64,000 bases of DNA from JBBQWR01 sp038210495 (GTDB taxonomy: Bacteria; Planctomycetota; Planctomycetia; Pirellulales; DATAWG01). Made by a program: the position numbers and the translations under genes. The stretch is taken from contig JBBQWR010000001.1 in the NCBI GenBank assembly GCA_038210495.1, forward strand, positions 62,001-126,000, written 5' to 3'. Position 1 is the stretch's first letter. Each line of letters starts with the position of its first letter. Under the pieces are notes generated by a model, which did no database searches, was not told where the DNA came from, and saw only the letters and a list, made by a program, of their open reading frames with translations. Positions 35,156 through 43,556 of this stretch are shown here, piece by piece.

Positions 35156-35278
35156 GATCGAGTACGTTCGTATGCCTATAAACGTCAGCCAAGGGATGCC
35201 TGATTTACACTTTCCGCACGGTTGCCCAATGTAATTTCGGTCGGATGCTTCACAGGTCCGCAGCCTGGAACCGATTAA

Positions 35279-35352
35279 CCGCAAAGGCGCGAAGAACGCG
35301 AAGAATCCTAGAATTCACTGGACTCGCTTGGCGCCTCATTGCGCCTTTGCGG
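35279..35352. repeat. inverted repeat between alpha-E and transglutaminase-DUF2126 genes
   Basis: Perfect 12-bp arms (ccgcaaaggcgc at 35279-35290 and gcgcctttgcgg at 35341-35352) lie just downstream of the alpha-E stop at 35380. No T-tract follows on the minus strand, so a processing or stability role is more likely than termination. Confidence 0.65.
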
Positions 35353-35379
35353 CAAATCCTTGTCATGCTGAATCTGCCA

Positions 35380-36399
35380 TTAATTCTGACCGTTCACTTG
35401 AATCTGGTTGTCCTGCGACTGGGTCTGAGTTTGCGATTGTTTCGGCCCCGCGAGCGGTTGCTGGGCAAAAAATGTCTCGCTGATCGCCTCGCCCACGCTG
35501 TTGAGTTTGGACTGAAAGCTGTCGATGAACTCGTGCAATCCCGAGTTGATGATTTCCTCGATATGGGCGTAATCCAGTTCGGCCCTTAGGCGGCCGACCT
35601 GCTGCTCGGCCGGAGTGCGGAAAGTGCCGTGCCGGCTTCCGGTGATTGCCAGCAGCGATTCTTCCGCCTTGAGCAAACAGAAATACATCGCCCGGGGAAA
35701 CTCCCGGTCGAGCATCAAAAATTCGGCGACATGTTTGGGCGCGATCCGCCCGAATCGCTTGCGATACATCTCCAGCGCGCTGGCCGACTCCAGCAGCGCC
35801 GACCACTGGATCGTATCGAGCGGCGTGCCGACCTCGGCCACGCTCGGCAGCAGAACAAAATACTTGACATCAAGGATCCGCGAAGTCTTGTCGGCCCGCT
35901 CCAACAGGCAACCCATCCGGGCGAAATGCCACGGCTCGCCGTGCGACATCGTGCCGTCGGTCACGCCTTGCAGCAGATGGCTGGCCAATTTAATCTGGTT
36001 GAAAAAGTCGTACGGCGAGTCGAGCGCCTGTTGACCGGCCCGCTCGGATCGCACCATCAAATAAAATTTATTGAGCTCTTCCCACATCGCGGAGGAGATC
36101 ATGTCGCGAACGGTTCGGGCGTTTTCGCGAGCCGTTCGCAAACAAGACAAAATCGAATTGGGGTTCTCCTCGTCGAACGTCAGAAATTGAATCACGCTCT
36201 GCTGCGTGGGCTGGCCAAACCGCTCCTCAAAATGCTCGTGATCGCCGGTCGTGAAAATGAGTGGCGCCCACTGATTGCCCGAATCGTTGCCCACGTCGAG
36301 ATTCAGATGCAAATTCACATCGACGAACCGCGCCACGTTCTCGGCGCGCTCGATGTAGCGGCTCATCCAAAAAATCGAATCCGCTACGCGACTAAGCAT
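35380..36399 (-). CDS. stand-alone alpha-E domain protein
   Basis: The product is 339 aa from the ATG at 36399 (MLSRVADSIFWMSRYIERAENVARFVDVNLHL). Twelve earlier codons are in frame but read through a dispersed palindrome and are rejected. The whole protein is the helical alpha-E domain (conserved WMSRYIERAEN, RENARTVRDMISSAMWEELN, MSHGEPWHFARMGCLLERADKTSRILDVKY). It accompanies circularly permuted ATP-grasp proteins. It is homologous to the C-terminal part of the 28854-31424 protein. The last 35 residues are Gln-rich (QPLAGPKQSQTQTQSQDNQ). The gene is 209 nt downstream of the ATP-grasp gene. Confidence 0.93.
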   Translation of the reverse strand: MLSRVADSIFWMSRYIERAENVARFVDVNLHLNLDVGNDSGNQWAPLIFTTGDHEHFEERFGQPTQQSVIQFLTFDEENPNSILSCLRTARENARTVRDMISSAMWEELNKFYLMVRSERAGQQALDSPYDFFNQIKLASHLLQGVTDGTMSHGEPWHFARMGCLLERADKTSRILDVKYFVLLPSVAEVGTPLDTIQWSALLESASALEMYRKRFGRIAPKHVAEFLMLDREFPRAMYFCLLKAEESLLAITGSRHGTFRTPAEQQVGRLRAELDYAHIEEIINSGLHEFIDSFQSKLNSVGEAISETFFAQQPLAGPKQSQTQTQSQDNQIQVNGQN

Positions 36400-36404
36400 G
36401 GGAC

Positions 36405-36433
36405 GGCGAGCGGGGGGCGTAAGCCCCCTGTCC
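36405..36433. repeat. GGACAGGGGGC family palindrome, copy 1
   Basis: This 29-nt GC-rich palindromic element reads on the minus strand as ggacagggggcttacgcccc and on to cgctcgcc. It lies immediately upstream of the alpha-E start codon. Near-identical copies occur at 42323-42351 and 55899-55927. Confidence 0.85.
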
Positions 36434-36520
36434 ATGAGTTGAAAACACCGGAAGCCAAAAGTACAGAATGACGAATGTCGAAAGCCTGAAGTCGTGTAAA
36501 CCGGGTTTCATTCAGCCCTC

Positions 36521-36619
36521 TTAGTCATTAGAACTTCGTCATTCGTCATTGATTAAACATTCGTCATTAGACATTTGTCATGCCCCACCAGACGTTCGTC
36601 ATCAGACATTAGTCATTCG
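36521..36619. repeat. degenerate tandem ttcgtcatt/agtcatt repeats
   Basis: About eight imperfect copies of ttcgtcatt, agtcatt or agacatt occupy the spacer between the ATP-grasp and alpha-E genes. A similar array lies at 57170-57305. Spacing is irregular, so this is a simple-sequence expansion and not CRISPR. Confidence 0.7.
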
Positions 36620-38102
36620 CTATAAGGCACTCGCCATTCGCGACCTCGACCGCCGCGGCGTGCCCATTGCCATTCTTCAACACCCAAGTATCCTTGCTGC
36701 CGCCTCCCTGCGACGAGTTTACCACGAGCGAGCCCTTCTTCAGCGCCACGCGAGTCAAACCGCCCGGGAGCACGTAAATGTCCTCGCCATACAGGATGTA
36801 CGGCCGTAGGTCGACGTGCCGACCCTCCAAGTGGTCGCCGATGATCGTCGGCACGCGCGACAGCGAGAGCATCGGCTGGGCGATATAGTTTCGCGGATTC
36901 GCCTGGATCAGGTCCCGATAGTGGCTCAGTTCCTCTTTCGACGCTCGGGGTCCGAGCAGAATGCCGTAGCCGCCCGATTCGTTGGCCGGCTTGATGACCA
37001 GTTTGTCGATATTGCGAAGCACGTGATCGCATTGGCTGGGCTCGCCGCAGACGAAGGACGGCACGTTCGCCAAAATCGCGTCTTCGCCCAGATAATATTT
37101 GATGATCTGCGGGACATAAGCATAGACCGCCTTGTCGTCGGCGATGCCCGTGCCCGGCGCGTTCGCCAGCGCCACGCGGCCGGCGCGATACACGTCGATC
37201 AACCCCGGCACGCCCAGCACCGAGTCGGGCCGAAAAGCTTGCGGATCGATGAACTCGTCGTTCACGCGGCGGTAGATGACGTCCACCCGCTCAAGCCCCT
37301 CGGTCGTCCGCATGCAGACATAGCCCTCGGACACGGTCAGGTCGACGCTTTGCACGAGTTCGATGCCCATCTGCTGGGCCAGAAAGCAGTGCTCGAAATA
37401 GGCGGAGTTGTAAATTCCCGGCGTGAGCAGCACGACATTCGCCTCGCGCGACTGATTTGGCGCGATGTACTGGAGCATCGCTAGCAGCCGCTCCGGATAA
37501 TCCTCCACCGGCAAGATCGTCTGCCCGTCGAAGAGTTGCGGGAACGAACGCTTCATCACATCGCGATTCTCAAGCACGTACGACACGCCCGACGGGCAGC
37601 GCAGATTGTCTTCGAGCACGTACATCTGGCCATCGCTATTGCGGACCAGATCGGTGCCCGTGATGTGACACCAGATGCCGCGCGGCGGCTTGAGCGAGGC
37701 GCAGGGCTTGAGGAAGGCCTTGCCCGTGTCGATCAACCAATCGGGAATCACCTTGTCGCGAAGAATATTTTGGTCGTTGTACAGGTCGTCGATAAACAGG
37801 TTGAGAGCGCGGATACGCTGCTTCAGACCTCGCTCAACCTGGATCCATTCATCGTATTCGATGATCCGCGGGACGATGTCGAAGGGCCAGACCTTTTCTT
37901 CGCCGGCTTCGTGACCGTAGACGTTGAACGTGATTCCCATATTGAGCAGGGCGAGATCGGCCGCCTTCTGCCGGCGCTGGAGTTCGCCAGCCGACAAGGA
38001 CCGCAGGCGCCGGGCAAGATGCTCGCCTCGGGGGCGGGGCAGCCCGTGCGGGTCGTACATCTCATCGTAGAAGCCTTCTGTTTCGTAATGATCGAAGTTC
38101 AT
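36609..38102 (-). CDS. circularly permuted ATP-grasp type 2 protein
   Basis: The product is 497 aa from the ATG at 38102, chosen because AGAGG lies about 7 nt upstream and MNFDHYETEGFYDEMYDPHGLPRP is the family N-terminus; 29 earlier codons are rejected. Family motifs include NMGITFNVYG, FIDDLYNDQNIL, DLVRNSDGQMYVLEDNLRCPSGVSYVLENR, NAPGTGIADDKAVYAYVPQII and DKLVIKPANESGGYGILLGP. These are ATP- and Mg-binding segments of the permuted ATP-grasp fold, predicted to form amide or peptide bonds on an unknown substrate. It is the first gene of the minus-strand operon that continues with alpha-E and transglutaminase genes. Confidence 0.94.
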   Translation of the reverse strand: MNFDHYETEGFYDEMYDPHGLPRPRGEHLARRLRSLSAGELQRRQKAADLALLNMGITFNVYGHEAGEEKVWPFDIVPRIIEYDEWIQVERGLKQRIRALNLFIDDLYNDQNILRDKVIPDWLIDTGKAFLKPCASLKPPRGIWCHITGTDLVRNSDGQMYVLEDNLRCPSGVSYVLENRDVMKRSFPQLFDGQTILPVEDYPERLLAMLQYIAPNQSREANVVLLTPGIYNSAYFEHCFLAQQMGIELVQSVDLTVSEGYVCMRTTEGLERVDVIYRRVNDEFIDPQAFRPDSVLGVPGLIDVYRAGRVALANAPGTGIADDKAVYAYVPQIIKYYLGEDAILANVPSFVCGEPSQCDHVLRNIDKLVIKPANESGGYGILLGPRASKEELSHYRDLIQANPRNYIAQPMLSLSRVPTIIGDHLEGRHVDLRPYILYGEDIYVLPGGLTRVALKKGSLVVNSSQGGGSKDTWVLKNGNGHAAAVEVANGECLIAND

Positions 38103-38540
38103 CGTCCGCCTCTGCGTCGAAGTTTCAACCGCCACCAGCGCCCTGAACCGAAAAATCCAGCGGTGCGCGGCCAAAAATGCGTTGCCCATGCGCCAATATT
38201 GCTCGACTGCCTACCGAGCAAGCAGCGCGCGGCGACATTCTAGGCAAGTTGTCGGGAATATTCGCGAGTTACTGGGTGTTGCCGCAGAAAAGCAAACATC
38301 ATGCCTACGCATCGCCACAACTCCAGCGCGATCATTGTGCGCCGGAGCGGGGCGGCAGACTAGTCGAGTCCGATCATCGATTATTCGATTGCGGGCGTTT
38401 CGCGGGCGGCGTCCACTCGTCAGGTACGCTCAAGCGGGTTATGATTTAAGGACGTGCGTCGCCCAAGGGTGCTGATCGCAAGCTGATAGTCCGCCTGCCG
38501 ACGTTTTTCTGAAATTCACGCAAATTGCCTAGCTAGTCGC
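38103..38540. other. divergent spacer upstream of the ATP-grasp operon
   Basis: This 438-nt region separates the minus-strand ATP-grasp operon from plus-strand small paralogous genes and must contain the operon promoter. I see no clear promoter boxes, repeats or RNA structure. Short ORFs here have no family character. Confidence 0.5.
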
Positions 38541-38792
38541 CACCCTATCCATGATGACACCGCGAAGATTCTTGATTACCTGGACGCGGAGCCGTTTCGT
38601 CCGTTCCGGGTCAGGATGGCGAGCGGTCAAATTTTCGAGATTCGGCATCCGGAAATGATTATGGTCGGACGCAGCTCGGGTCGGATTTACGGTCCCAGTG
38701 GAAACGATGAGCAAGATAAATGGCACGACGCCTCGCTCATGCTCATGGAATCTTTGGAGCCTGTCGATTTGCCGAAGGCGCATTCGACGTAG
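38541..38792 (+). pseudogene. small conserved protein, upstream tandem copy, start codon unclear
   Basis: The frame encodes KILDYLDAEPFRPFRVRMAS followed by a GQIFEIRHPEM stretch and ends at TAG 38790-38792. It is clearly paralogous to the protein at 38821-39096. No ATG, GTG or TTG stands at the expected position in frame; the nearby ATGATG at 38551 is in another frame and stops after about 36 codons. Either a one-base indel has disrupted the start, or a rare start codon (for example CTG) is used. The coding part is otherwise intact, so decay would be recent. Function is unknown. Confidence 0.55.
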
Positions 38793-38820
38793 TAATTCTG
38801 TACAAGTCGCCCGCCGATCA

Positions 38821-39096
38821 ATGGAGCGGCCCCGGAGATTCAAGGTGGTCCCACCAAAAGAACTGTTGCAACATCTGAAGGCTCGGCCGTTTCGTCCCAT
38901 TCGCGTTCATATGGCGAGCGGCGAGACGTTTGAAATTCGGCATCCTGAAATGGTTCGCGTGGGGCGGAACTCCCTGATTTTGTTTACTTTTGTCAGTGAC
39001 GACCCTGACCTTTATGATTGTTGGGAGACGATTTCCCTCATGCTGATCGAGCGGATCACGCAGTTGGACGTTCCAGTGACGCCGAGCGGGAATTGA
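38821..39096 (+). CDS. small conserved hypothetical protein, downstream tandem copy
   Basis: The product is 91 aa from the ATG at 38821. An in-frame ATG at 38698 exists, but its first 41 codons overlap the upstream paralogue in another frame. The core is LLQHLKARPFRPIRVHMASG and ETFEIRHPEMVRVGRNSLILF, then a WETISLML helix. The pattern F-x-P-hydrophobic-R-V-x-M-A-S-G-x-x-F-E-I-R-H-P-E is shared with the upstream copy (about half of residues identical by eye). It has no signal peptide, membrane helix or known catalytic motif. I recognise it only as a small-protein type common in planctomycetes. Confidence 0.7.
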   Translation: MERPRRFKVVPPKELLQHLKARPFRPIRVHMASGETFEIRHPEMVRVGRNSLILFTFVSDDPDLYDCWETISLMLIERITQLDVPVTPSGN

Positions 39097-39142
39097 AGGA
39101 TGGCTCTAGTTGGCTCTCACGATCTCTCAAAGTTTGATTTGA

Positions 39143-40564
39143 ATGAACAATCTGCCCATCATTGACGCGCCCCCCAAAAACTCTCGCCGGCAGTCATCCT
39201 CCGGCGGCGGCGCGACCGTCAAGGGAAAATACGCCTTCGTCAGCCTTGGCTGTCCGAAGAATCTGATCGACAGCGAGCGGATGCTCGGGCTGCTGCAATT
39301 GGACGGCTATAAGCTCGTTTGCGAGCCGGCCGGAGCGGATTTCGTCATCGTCAACACGTGCGGGTTCATCGAGCGGGCGCGCGAAGAATCGTTCGCCACG
39401 ATCGAAGAGATGCTCAAGCTCAAGCGGGCGGGCAGCATCCGCGGCGTAATCGTCTCCGGCTGCCTCGCGGAGCGCGAGAAGGCGAATCTGCTAGAAAAGT
39501 GTCCCGAGATCGATCATCTCGTCGGAGTGTTCGGCCGAGAAGAAGTGACTAAGGTCGCCGATCGGCTGCTGGGGGGCCTCGAAGAGCAGCGTACCGTCTT
39601 TCATCCGGCGCCCTCGCGGCCGCTCGACGATCGTTCGCGGCTGCGGATCACGCCGCGGCATTTCGCCTTTCTGAAAATCTCGGAAGGCTGCGATCGGCTC
39701 TGCACGTTCTGCGCGATTCCCAAAATGCGCGGCAAACACGCCACCAAGCCGATGGAAATCGTGCTCGACGAAGCTCGCGAATTGGCCGCCGACGGAGTCC
39801 GCGAACTCAACATCGTCGCCCAGGACACGACCTATTATGGCATGGATCTTTACGGCCGGCCGCGATTGGCGGAGTTGTTGCGCGAGCTCGACAAGGTCGA
39901 AGGCTTGGACTGGATTCGATTGCTCTATCTCTATCCGATGTATTTCGGCGACGACGTGATCGACGCGATCGCGCAAAGCGACAAAATTGTCCCCTACCTC
40001 GACATCCCTCTGCAACACATCAACGACACGATGCTGCGGCGGATGCAGCGCCGAGTGAACCGGGCCGATACGGAAATCCTGCTTGGCAAATTACGCGAGC
40101 GGATTCCGAATCTCGTGCTCCGAACGACGTTCATCACTGGTTTTCCTGGAGAGACGGACGAACAATTCAGCGAACTCGTGGACTTTGTCCGGCAGCAGAA
40201 ATTCGAGCGGCTGGGCGTGTTCACTTATTCGTTCGAACCGGACACGCCGGCCGCGCGATTGCCAGGTCATTTGCCGGAGGATGTGAAGGAAGCGCGTCGC
40301 GCGGAGTTGATGCGTGTCCAGCAAGAAATTGCGTTCGACTGGAACGACCGGCAGATCGGCAAGCAGTGGGACGTCATTTTGGACACCCGCGTGCCCGATC
40401 GGAAGGACGCTTGGATCGGTCGAGCGTTCGCCGACGCGCCCGATATCGACGGCGCCGTATACGTCACGGGCCGCAAACTGAAGGCGGGTCAGATCGTCCC
40501 CTGTGAAATCGTCGCCCGCAGCGAGTATGATCTGGTTGCGGTGGCCGTGGGGGGGGCTCGCTAG
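39143..40564 (+). CDS. rimO: ribosomal protein S12 methylthiotransferase RimO
   Basis: The product is 473 aa. RimO is a radical-SAM enzyme that methylthiolates an aspartate of ribosomal protein S12. The N-terminal domain (about 30-150) has three cluster-binding Cys motifs: SLGCPKN, NTCGF and SGCLAE. The radical-SAM motif is SEGCDRLCTFCAIP near residues 180-193, with C-x3-C-x2-C. A C-terminal TRAM domain covers about 400-470 (IGKQWDVILDTRVPDRKDAWIGRAFADAPDIDGAVYVTG). The Ser/Gly-rich N-terminal extension of roughly 28 residues is unusual. RimO rather than MiaB is indicated by GCPKNLIDSE. It is followed by a palindromic repeat. Confidence 0.95.
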   Translation: MNNLPIIDAPPKNSRRQSSSGGGATVKGKYAFVSLGCPKNLIDSERMLGLLQLDGYKLVCEPAGADFVIVNTCGFIERAREESFATIEEMLKLKRAGSIRGVIVSGCLAEREKANLLEKCPEIDHLVGVFGREEVTKVADRLLGGLEEQRTVFHPAPSRPLDDRSRLRITPRHFAFLKISEGCDRLCTFCAIPKMRGKHATKPMEIVLDEARELAADGVRELNIVAQDTTYYGMDLYGRPRLAELLRELDKVEGLDWIRLLYLYPMYFGDDVIDAIAQSDKIVPYLDIPLQHINDTMLRRMQRRVNRADTEILLGKLRERIPNLVLRTTFITGFPGETDEQFSELVDFVRQQKFERLGVFTYSFEPDTPAARLPGHLPEDVKEARRAELMRVQQEIAFDWNDRQIGKQWDVILDTRVPDRKDAWIGRAFADAPDIDGAVYVTGRKLKAGQIVPCEIVARSEYDLVAVAVGGAR

Positions 40565-40575
40565 AATTTTTGCCC

Positions 40576-40636
40576 CCCAAGCCGCGTTCGCTTGCGAAGC
40601 GCGGAGCAAATCGCGTCGCAAGCGATCGCGGCTAAG
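40576..40636. repeat. palindromic repeat downstream of rimO
   Basis: Nested dyads (gccgcgttcgcttgcgaagcg and cgcgtcgcaagcgatcgcgg) belong to the same gcgtcgcgagcgacgc family seen at 17264 and 54595. It could serve as a transcript-end hairpin; there is no T-tract. Confidence 0.6.
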
Positions 40637-40679
40637 TTAGACTTTCGATATTCGACATTTAAAAAACCCGGTAACTCCC

Positions 40680-41279
40680 GTGTCCACCCGCACCCACGAG
40701 CCGCGCCGAGCGAACATCGATAGCCGGGCTGTCTTCAATATCCCCAATCAGCTCACCAGCATTCGCCTGGGACTGTCTATCGTGCTGTTCGTGCTGATCG
40801 CTTACGGCCATTATCTAACCGGCATGTGGGTGTTCATAGTCGCCGCGGGCACCGATTGGATCGACGGCTATTGGGCCCGCAAGTACAACCAAGTCACGAC
40901 GCTCGGGCGGATTCTCGACCCGTTCGTCGACAAGATCATCATCTGCGGGACGTTCATCTTCTTGGCCGCGATCCCGAAATCGGGGCTGACGCCGGCGCTG
41001 GCTGTGGTCGTAGTCGGCCGAGAGCTTTTGGTCACCGCGCTGCGCAGCTTTCTCGAGCAGCAGGGGGCTGACTTTAGCGCCACGCTGTCCGGCAAGCTGA
41101 AGATGGTGCTCCAGTGCGCGGCGGCGGCGATCAGCCTATTTCGATTGTCGTACGCCGGCGCGGCGACTCCGGAATGGCTCGAAACGGCACTGTTTATTTC
41201 TGTCTGGTCGGCCGTCGTTCTAACGGTGGTCTCCGGCGTGGCTTATGTGTTCGCAGCCATCCGGCTGCTGCGGCAATAG
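40680..41279 (+). CDS. pgsA: CDP-diacylglycerol-glycerol-3-phosphate 3-phosphatidyltransferase
   Basis: The product is 199 aa from a GTG start at 40680. The CDP-alcohol phosphatidyltransferase motif D-x2-D-G-x2-A-R-x8-G-x3-D-x3-D is present (DWIDGYWARKYNQVTTLG, then RILDPFVDK, near residues 60-86). The N-terminus FNIPNQLTSIRLGLSIVLFVLIA is typical of PgsA. The enzyme makes phosphatidylglycerol phosphate in the cytoplasmic membrane. Six membrane helices are expected. The hydrophilic first 18 residues are not usual, so a later start is possible. Confidence 0.92.
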   Translation: MSTRTHEPRRANIDSRAVFNIPNQLTSIRLGLSIVLFVLIAYGHYLTGMWVFIVAAGTDWIDGYWARKYNQVTTLGRILDPFVDKIIICGTFIFLAAIPKSGLTPALAVVVVGRELLVTALRSFLEQQGADFSATLSGKLKMVLQCAAAAISLFRLSYAGAATPEWLETALFISVWSAVVLTVVSGVAYVFAAIRLLRQ

Positions 41280-41296
41280 CGAGCCCCCGACGCATC

Positions 41297-42268
41297 ATGC
41301 TCGCCGCTATCCAGTCCCCGAATTCGACGTCGCTGCCGGAGGCAGTATTCCTCGTATTTCTTGCTTTCGCTCATCTTTCGGTGCTCCGCTATGTCGTGCA
41401 AAGACTATGGCAGCGGCAACCGGTCATTGAATATGAGCCGCGACGCCAGTTCCCGCGAATGCTTGCCGTCGATGTGACGATGACGTTATTGCTCGTGCTG
41501 CTACTGCTAGGCATCGGCGGCGCGATTGCGGCAAGTATTCGTCCGGAGATTCTTTCTCCGGACCCAAAGTCTGCGACCGGCCCGACCAGTCTCGACGTTT
41601 CGACCATGATTCAGGGGGTTGCCTTAACTTTTTTAATTATCGGCGCCGTCGGAGCTGCGCTGGCCACCAGCGCCAAGTTGACGGCGGACGATTTTGGCTT
41701 CAACCTCGGGCAGATTCGTCGAGATCTCAGGTTGGGATTGGTCGCCTATTTTGGCATTATGTTGCCCGTCTTGATTATTCAGGTGACTACTGAGCGGGTG
41801 GTCGAATACAAGCATCCCTTGATCGAGAGTTATGAGAAAAATCCAACTCTGGGAATGATGGCGCTCCTGGCCTTAGTCGCGGCAATCGCAGCGCCACTAA
41901 GTGAGGAGCTATTATTTCGAGTGCTGCTTCAAGGGTGGTTCGAGTCGCTCGAGTCCGCTCGCAAAGCGAAGAAATCGTTAGCGGTAAGCGTTGACGAACA
42001 GCCGCCATCGAACCCCGATTCAGCTGGCCGCTTGGTCGACCTCTCGCCGCCGAACTGGCTGGGCTGGTGGCCCATGCTGGCGAGTTCGACGATTTTCGCG
42101 CTGATGCACTGGGGCCAAGGAGCGGCGCCAATTCCGCTGTTTTTCTTCGCCCTGGTCTTAGGATATGTATATCAGCGCACGCACCGAATTTGGCCGTCAC
42201 TCGTGGTTCACATGCTGCTAAATGGCGTTACGGTCGCGACGCTGTGGTTGGGACATAGCGGCTCGTGA
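41297..42268 (+). CDS. CPBP family intramembrane metalloprotease
   Basis: The product is 323 aa from the ATG at 41297, 17 nt after the pgsA stop. The frame extends upstream inside pgsA, and that part is not real. Abi/CPBP (Rce1-like) motifs are Glu203-Glu204...Arg208 (SEELLFRVLLQGW), His271 (FALMHWGQG) and His305...Asn309 (LVVHMLLNG). These form the membrane metal site. About eight hydrophobic segments are visible. The cytosolic loop at 218-255 is longer than usual. The substrate is unknown; relatives process prenylated proteins or peptides, or serve in bacteriocin immunity. Confidence 0.88.
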   Translation: MLAAIQSPNSTSLPEAVFLVFLAFAHLSVLRYVVQRLWQRQPVIEYEPRRQFPRMLAVDVTMTLLLVLLLLGIGGAIAASIRPEILSPDPKSATGPTSLDVSTMIQGVALTFLIIGAVGAALATSAKLTADDFGFNLGQIRRDLRLGLVAYFGIMLPVLIIQVTTERVVEYKHPLIESYEKNPTLGMMALLALVAAIAAPLSEELLFRVLLQGWFESLESARKAKKSLAVSVDEQPPSNPDSAGRLVDLSPPNWLGWWPMLASSTIFALMHWGQGAAPIPLFFFALVLGYVYQRTHRIWPSLVVHMLLNGVTVATLWLGHSGS

Positions 42269-42322
42269 CGGAAGAGTTTGCGGATTTTTTTATCTTGTTG
42301 ACTAATTGCGGCGCCGCACGCA

Positions 42323-42351
42323 GGACAGGGGGCTGACGCCCCCCGCTCGCC
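42323..42351. repeat. GGACAGGGGGC family palindrome, copy 2
   Basis: ggacagggggctgacgcccc followed by ccgctcgcc ends three bases before the start codon at 42354. It replaces any visible Shine-Dalgarno for the downstream oxidoreductase. Confidence 0.85.
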
Positions 42352-42353
42352 TT

Positions 42354-43427
42354 ATGGTTGGGTTTGGAATTATCGGCTGCGGGATGATTGCCCGATTTCA
42401 TGCCGCGGCGATCGCCGATGTTCGCGGCGCGAAACTGATTGGCTGCCACGATCATAAGCCGGCCAATTCCGATCGGCTCGCGGCCGAAGTCGGTTGCCAC
42501 GCTTACCATAAGTTGGCCGATTTGCTTGCCGATCCTCAAATAAGCATCGTCACGATCGGCACGCCCAGCGGTGCCCACATGGCGCCCGCGATCGAGTCGG
42601 CCAAAGCTGGCAAGCATGTGATCATCGAAAAGCCGCTCGAAATCACGCTCAAGCGGTGCGACGCGATCATCGAGGCCTGCGAGCAAAACGGCGTCACGCT
42701 GTCCACGATTTTCCCCTCGCGATTTCACTATGCCAGCGGCGAGCTCAAGCGGGCGGTCGACGCCGGCCGATTCGGTCGATTGACGCTCGGCGACGCCTAT
42801 GTGAAATGGTTCCGCACGCAGGCCTATTACGACAGCGGCGCCTGGCGCGGCACTTGGGAGCTCGACGGCGGCGGAGCGCTAATGAATCAAGCCATCCACA
42901 GCGTCGATCTGCTCGCTTGGCTGATGGGGCCCGTGACCGAAGTCCGCGCACAAACGGCGACACTGGCCCACGAGCGAATCGCGGTCGAAGACACGGCAGT
43001 CGCGACGCTCCGCTTCGCCAACGGCGCGCTCGGCGTGATTGAAGCCAGCACGGCCGCTTATCCCGGCTACCTCAAACGAATCGAGATCCACGGCGACCAA
43101 GGCACGGCCGTGATGGAGGAGGAAGACATCAAGGTTTGGGATTTCGCCAAGAAGCAACGCCGAGACGACGCGATCCGCGAGCGAATGCAAACCAAGCGGA
43201 GCGCAGGCGGCGGCGCCAGCGACCCGAAAGCGATCGGCCATCAGGGCCACACCCGCCAATTCGCCGACGTAATCGAAGCCATTCGCCACCGGCGCCCACC
43301 GCTGATTGACGCCCAGGAAGGCCGCCGTTCGGTGGAGATCATTCTCGCGATTTATAAGTCGGCCAAATCGGGCCGACCTGTCAAGATCGAGGTTGCCGCG
43401 GCCGCGCCGTCTGCATCTACTCCTTGA
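42354..43427 (+). CDS. Gfo/Idh/MocA family NAD(P)-dependent oxidoreductase
   Basis: The product is 357 aa from the ATG at 42354; the 16 upstream in-frame codons are translated repeat. The N-terminal Rossmann fold begins VGFGIIGCGMIARFHAAAI, with the family motif IIEKPLEITLKRCD near residue 92, whose Lys is the usual catalytic residue. The C-terminal domain has WRGTWELDGGGALMNQAIHSVDLLAWLMG (conserved Asp/His pair). Substrates of this family are sugars, inositols or related polyols; the specific one cannot be told. It has no Tat signal, unlike many planctomycete paralogues, so it is cytoplasmic. Confidence 0.9.
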   Translation: MVGFGIIGCGMIARFHAAAIADVRGAKLIGCHDHKPANSDRLAAEVGCHAYHKLADLLADPQISIVTIGTPSGAHMAPAIESAKAGKHVIIEKPLEITLKRCDAIIEACEQNGVTLSTIFPSRFHYASGELKRAVDAGRFGRLTLGDAYVKWFRTQAYYDSGAWRGTWELDGGGALMNQAIHSVDLLAWLMGPVTEVRAQTATLAHERIAVEDTAVATLRFANGALGVIEASTAAYPGYLKRIEIHGDQGTAVMEEEDIKVWDFAKKQRRDDAIRERMQTKRSAGGGASDPKAIGHQGHTRQFADVIEAIRHRRPPLIDAQEGRRSVEIILAIYKSAKSGRPVKIEVAAAAPSASTP

Positions 43428-43520
43428 CCATCCAAAACCGCGCCCCTATTCTGGCGACTTGCGCCAGCGCAAGAGAATCGAACAGTGGAGCCCGCGCTGC
43501 GGCGGCTCGCCCGCGCGTTA

Positions 43521-43552
43521 ACTCCCGTCTCCCGACTCCCGACTCCCGACTT
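43521..43552. repeat. ctcccgact-type tandem repeat upstream of serA
   Basis: ctcccgtctcccgactcccg and a further ctcccgac unit end 5 nt before the serA ATG at 43557. This is the same family as at 9018-9050, in the C-rich orientation relative to the gene. Confidence 0.75.
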
Positions 43553-43556
43553 CCCC

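Noticed and set aside
36521..36619. Possible CRISPR-like array (ttcgtcatt repeats)
   Set aside because: Repeat units are 7-9 nt, degenerate and irregularly spaced, with no cas genes.
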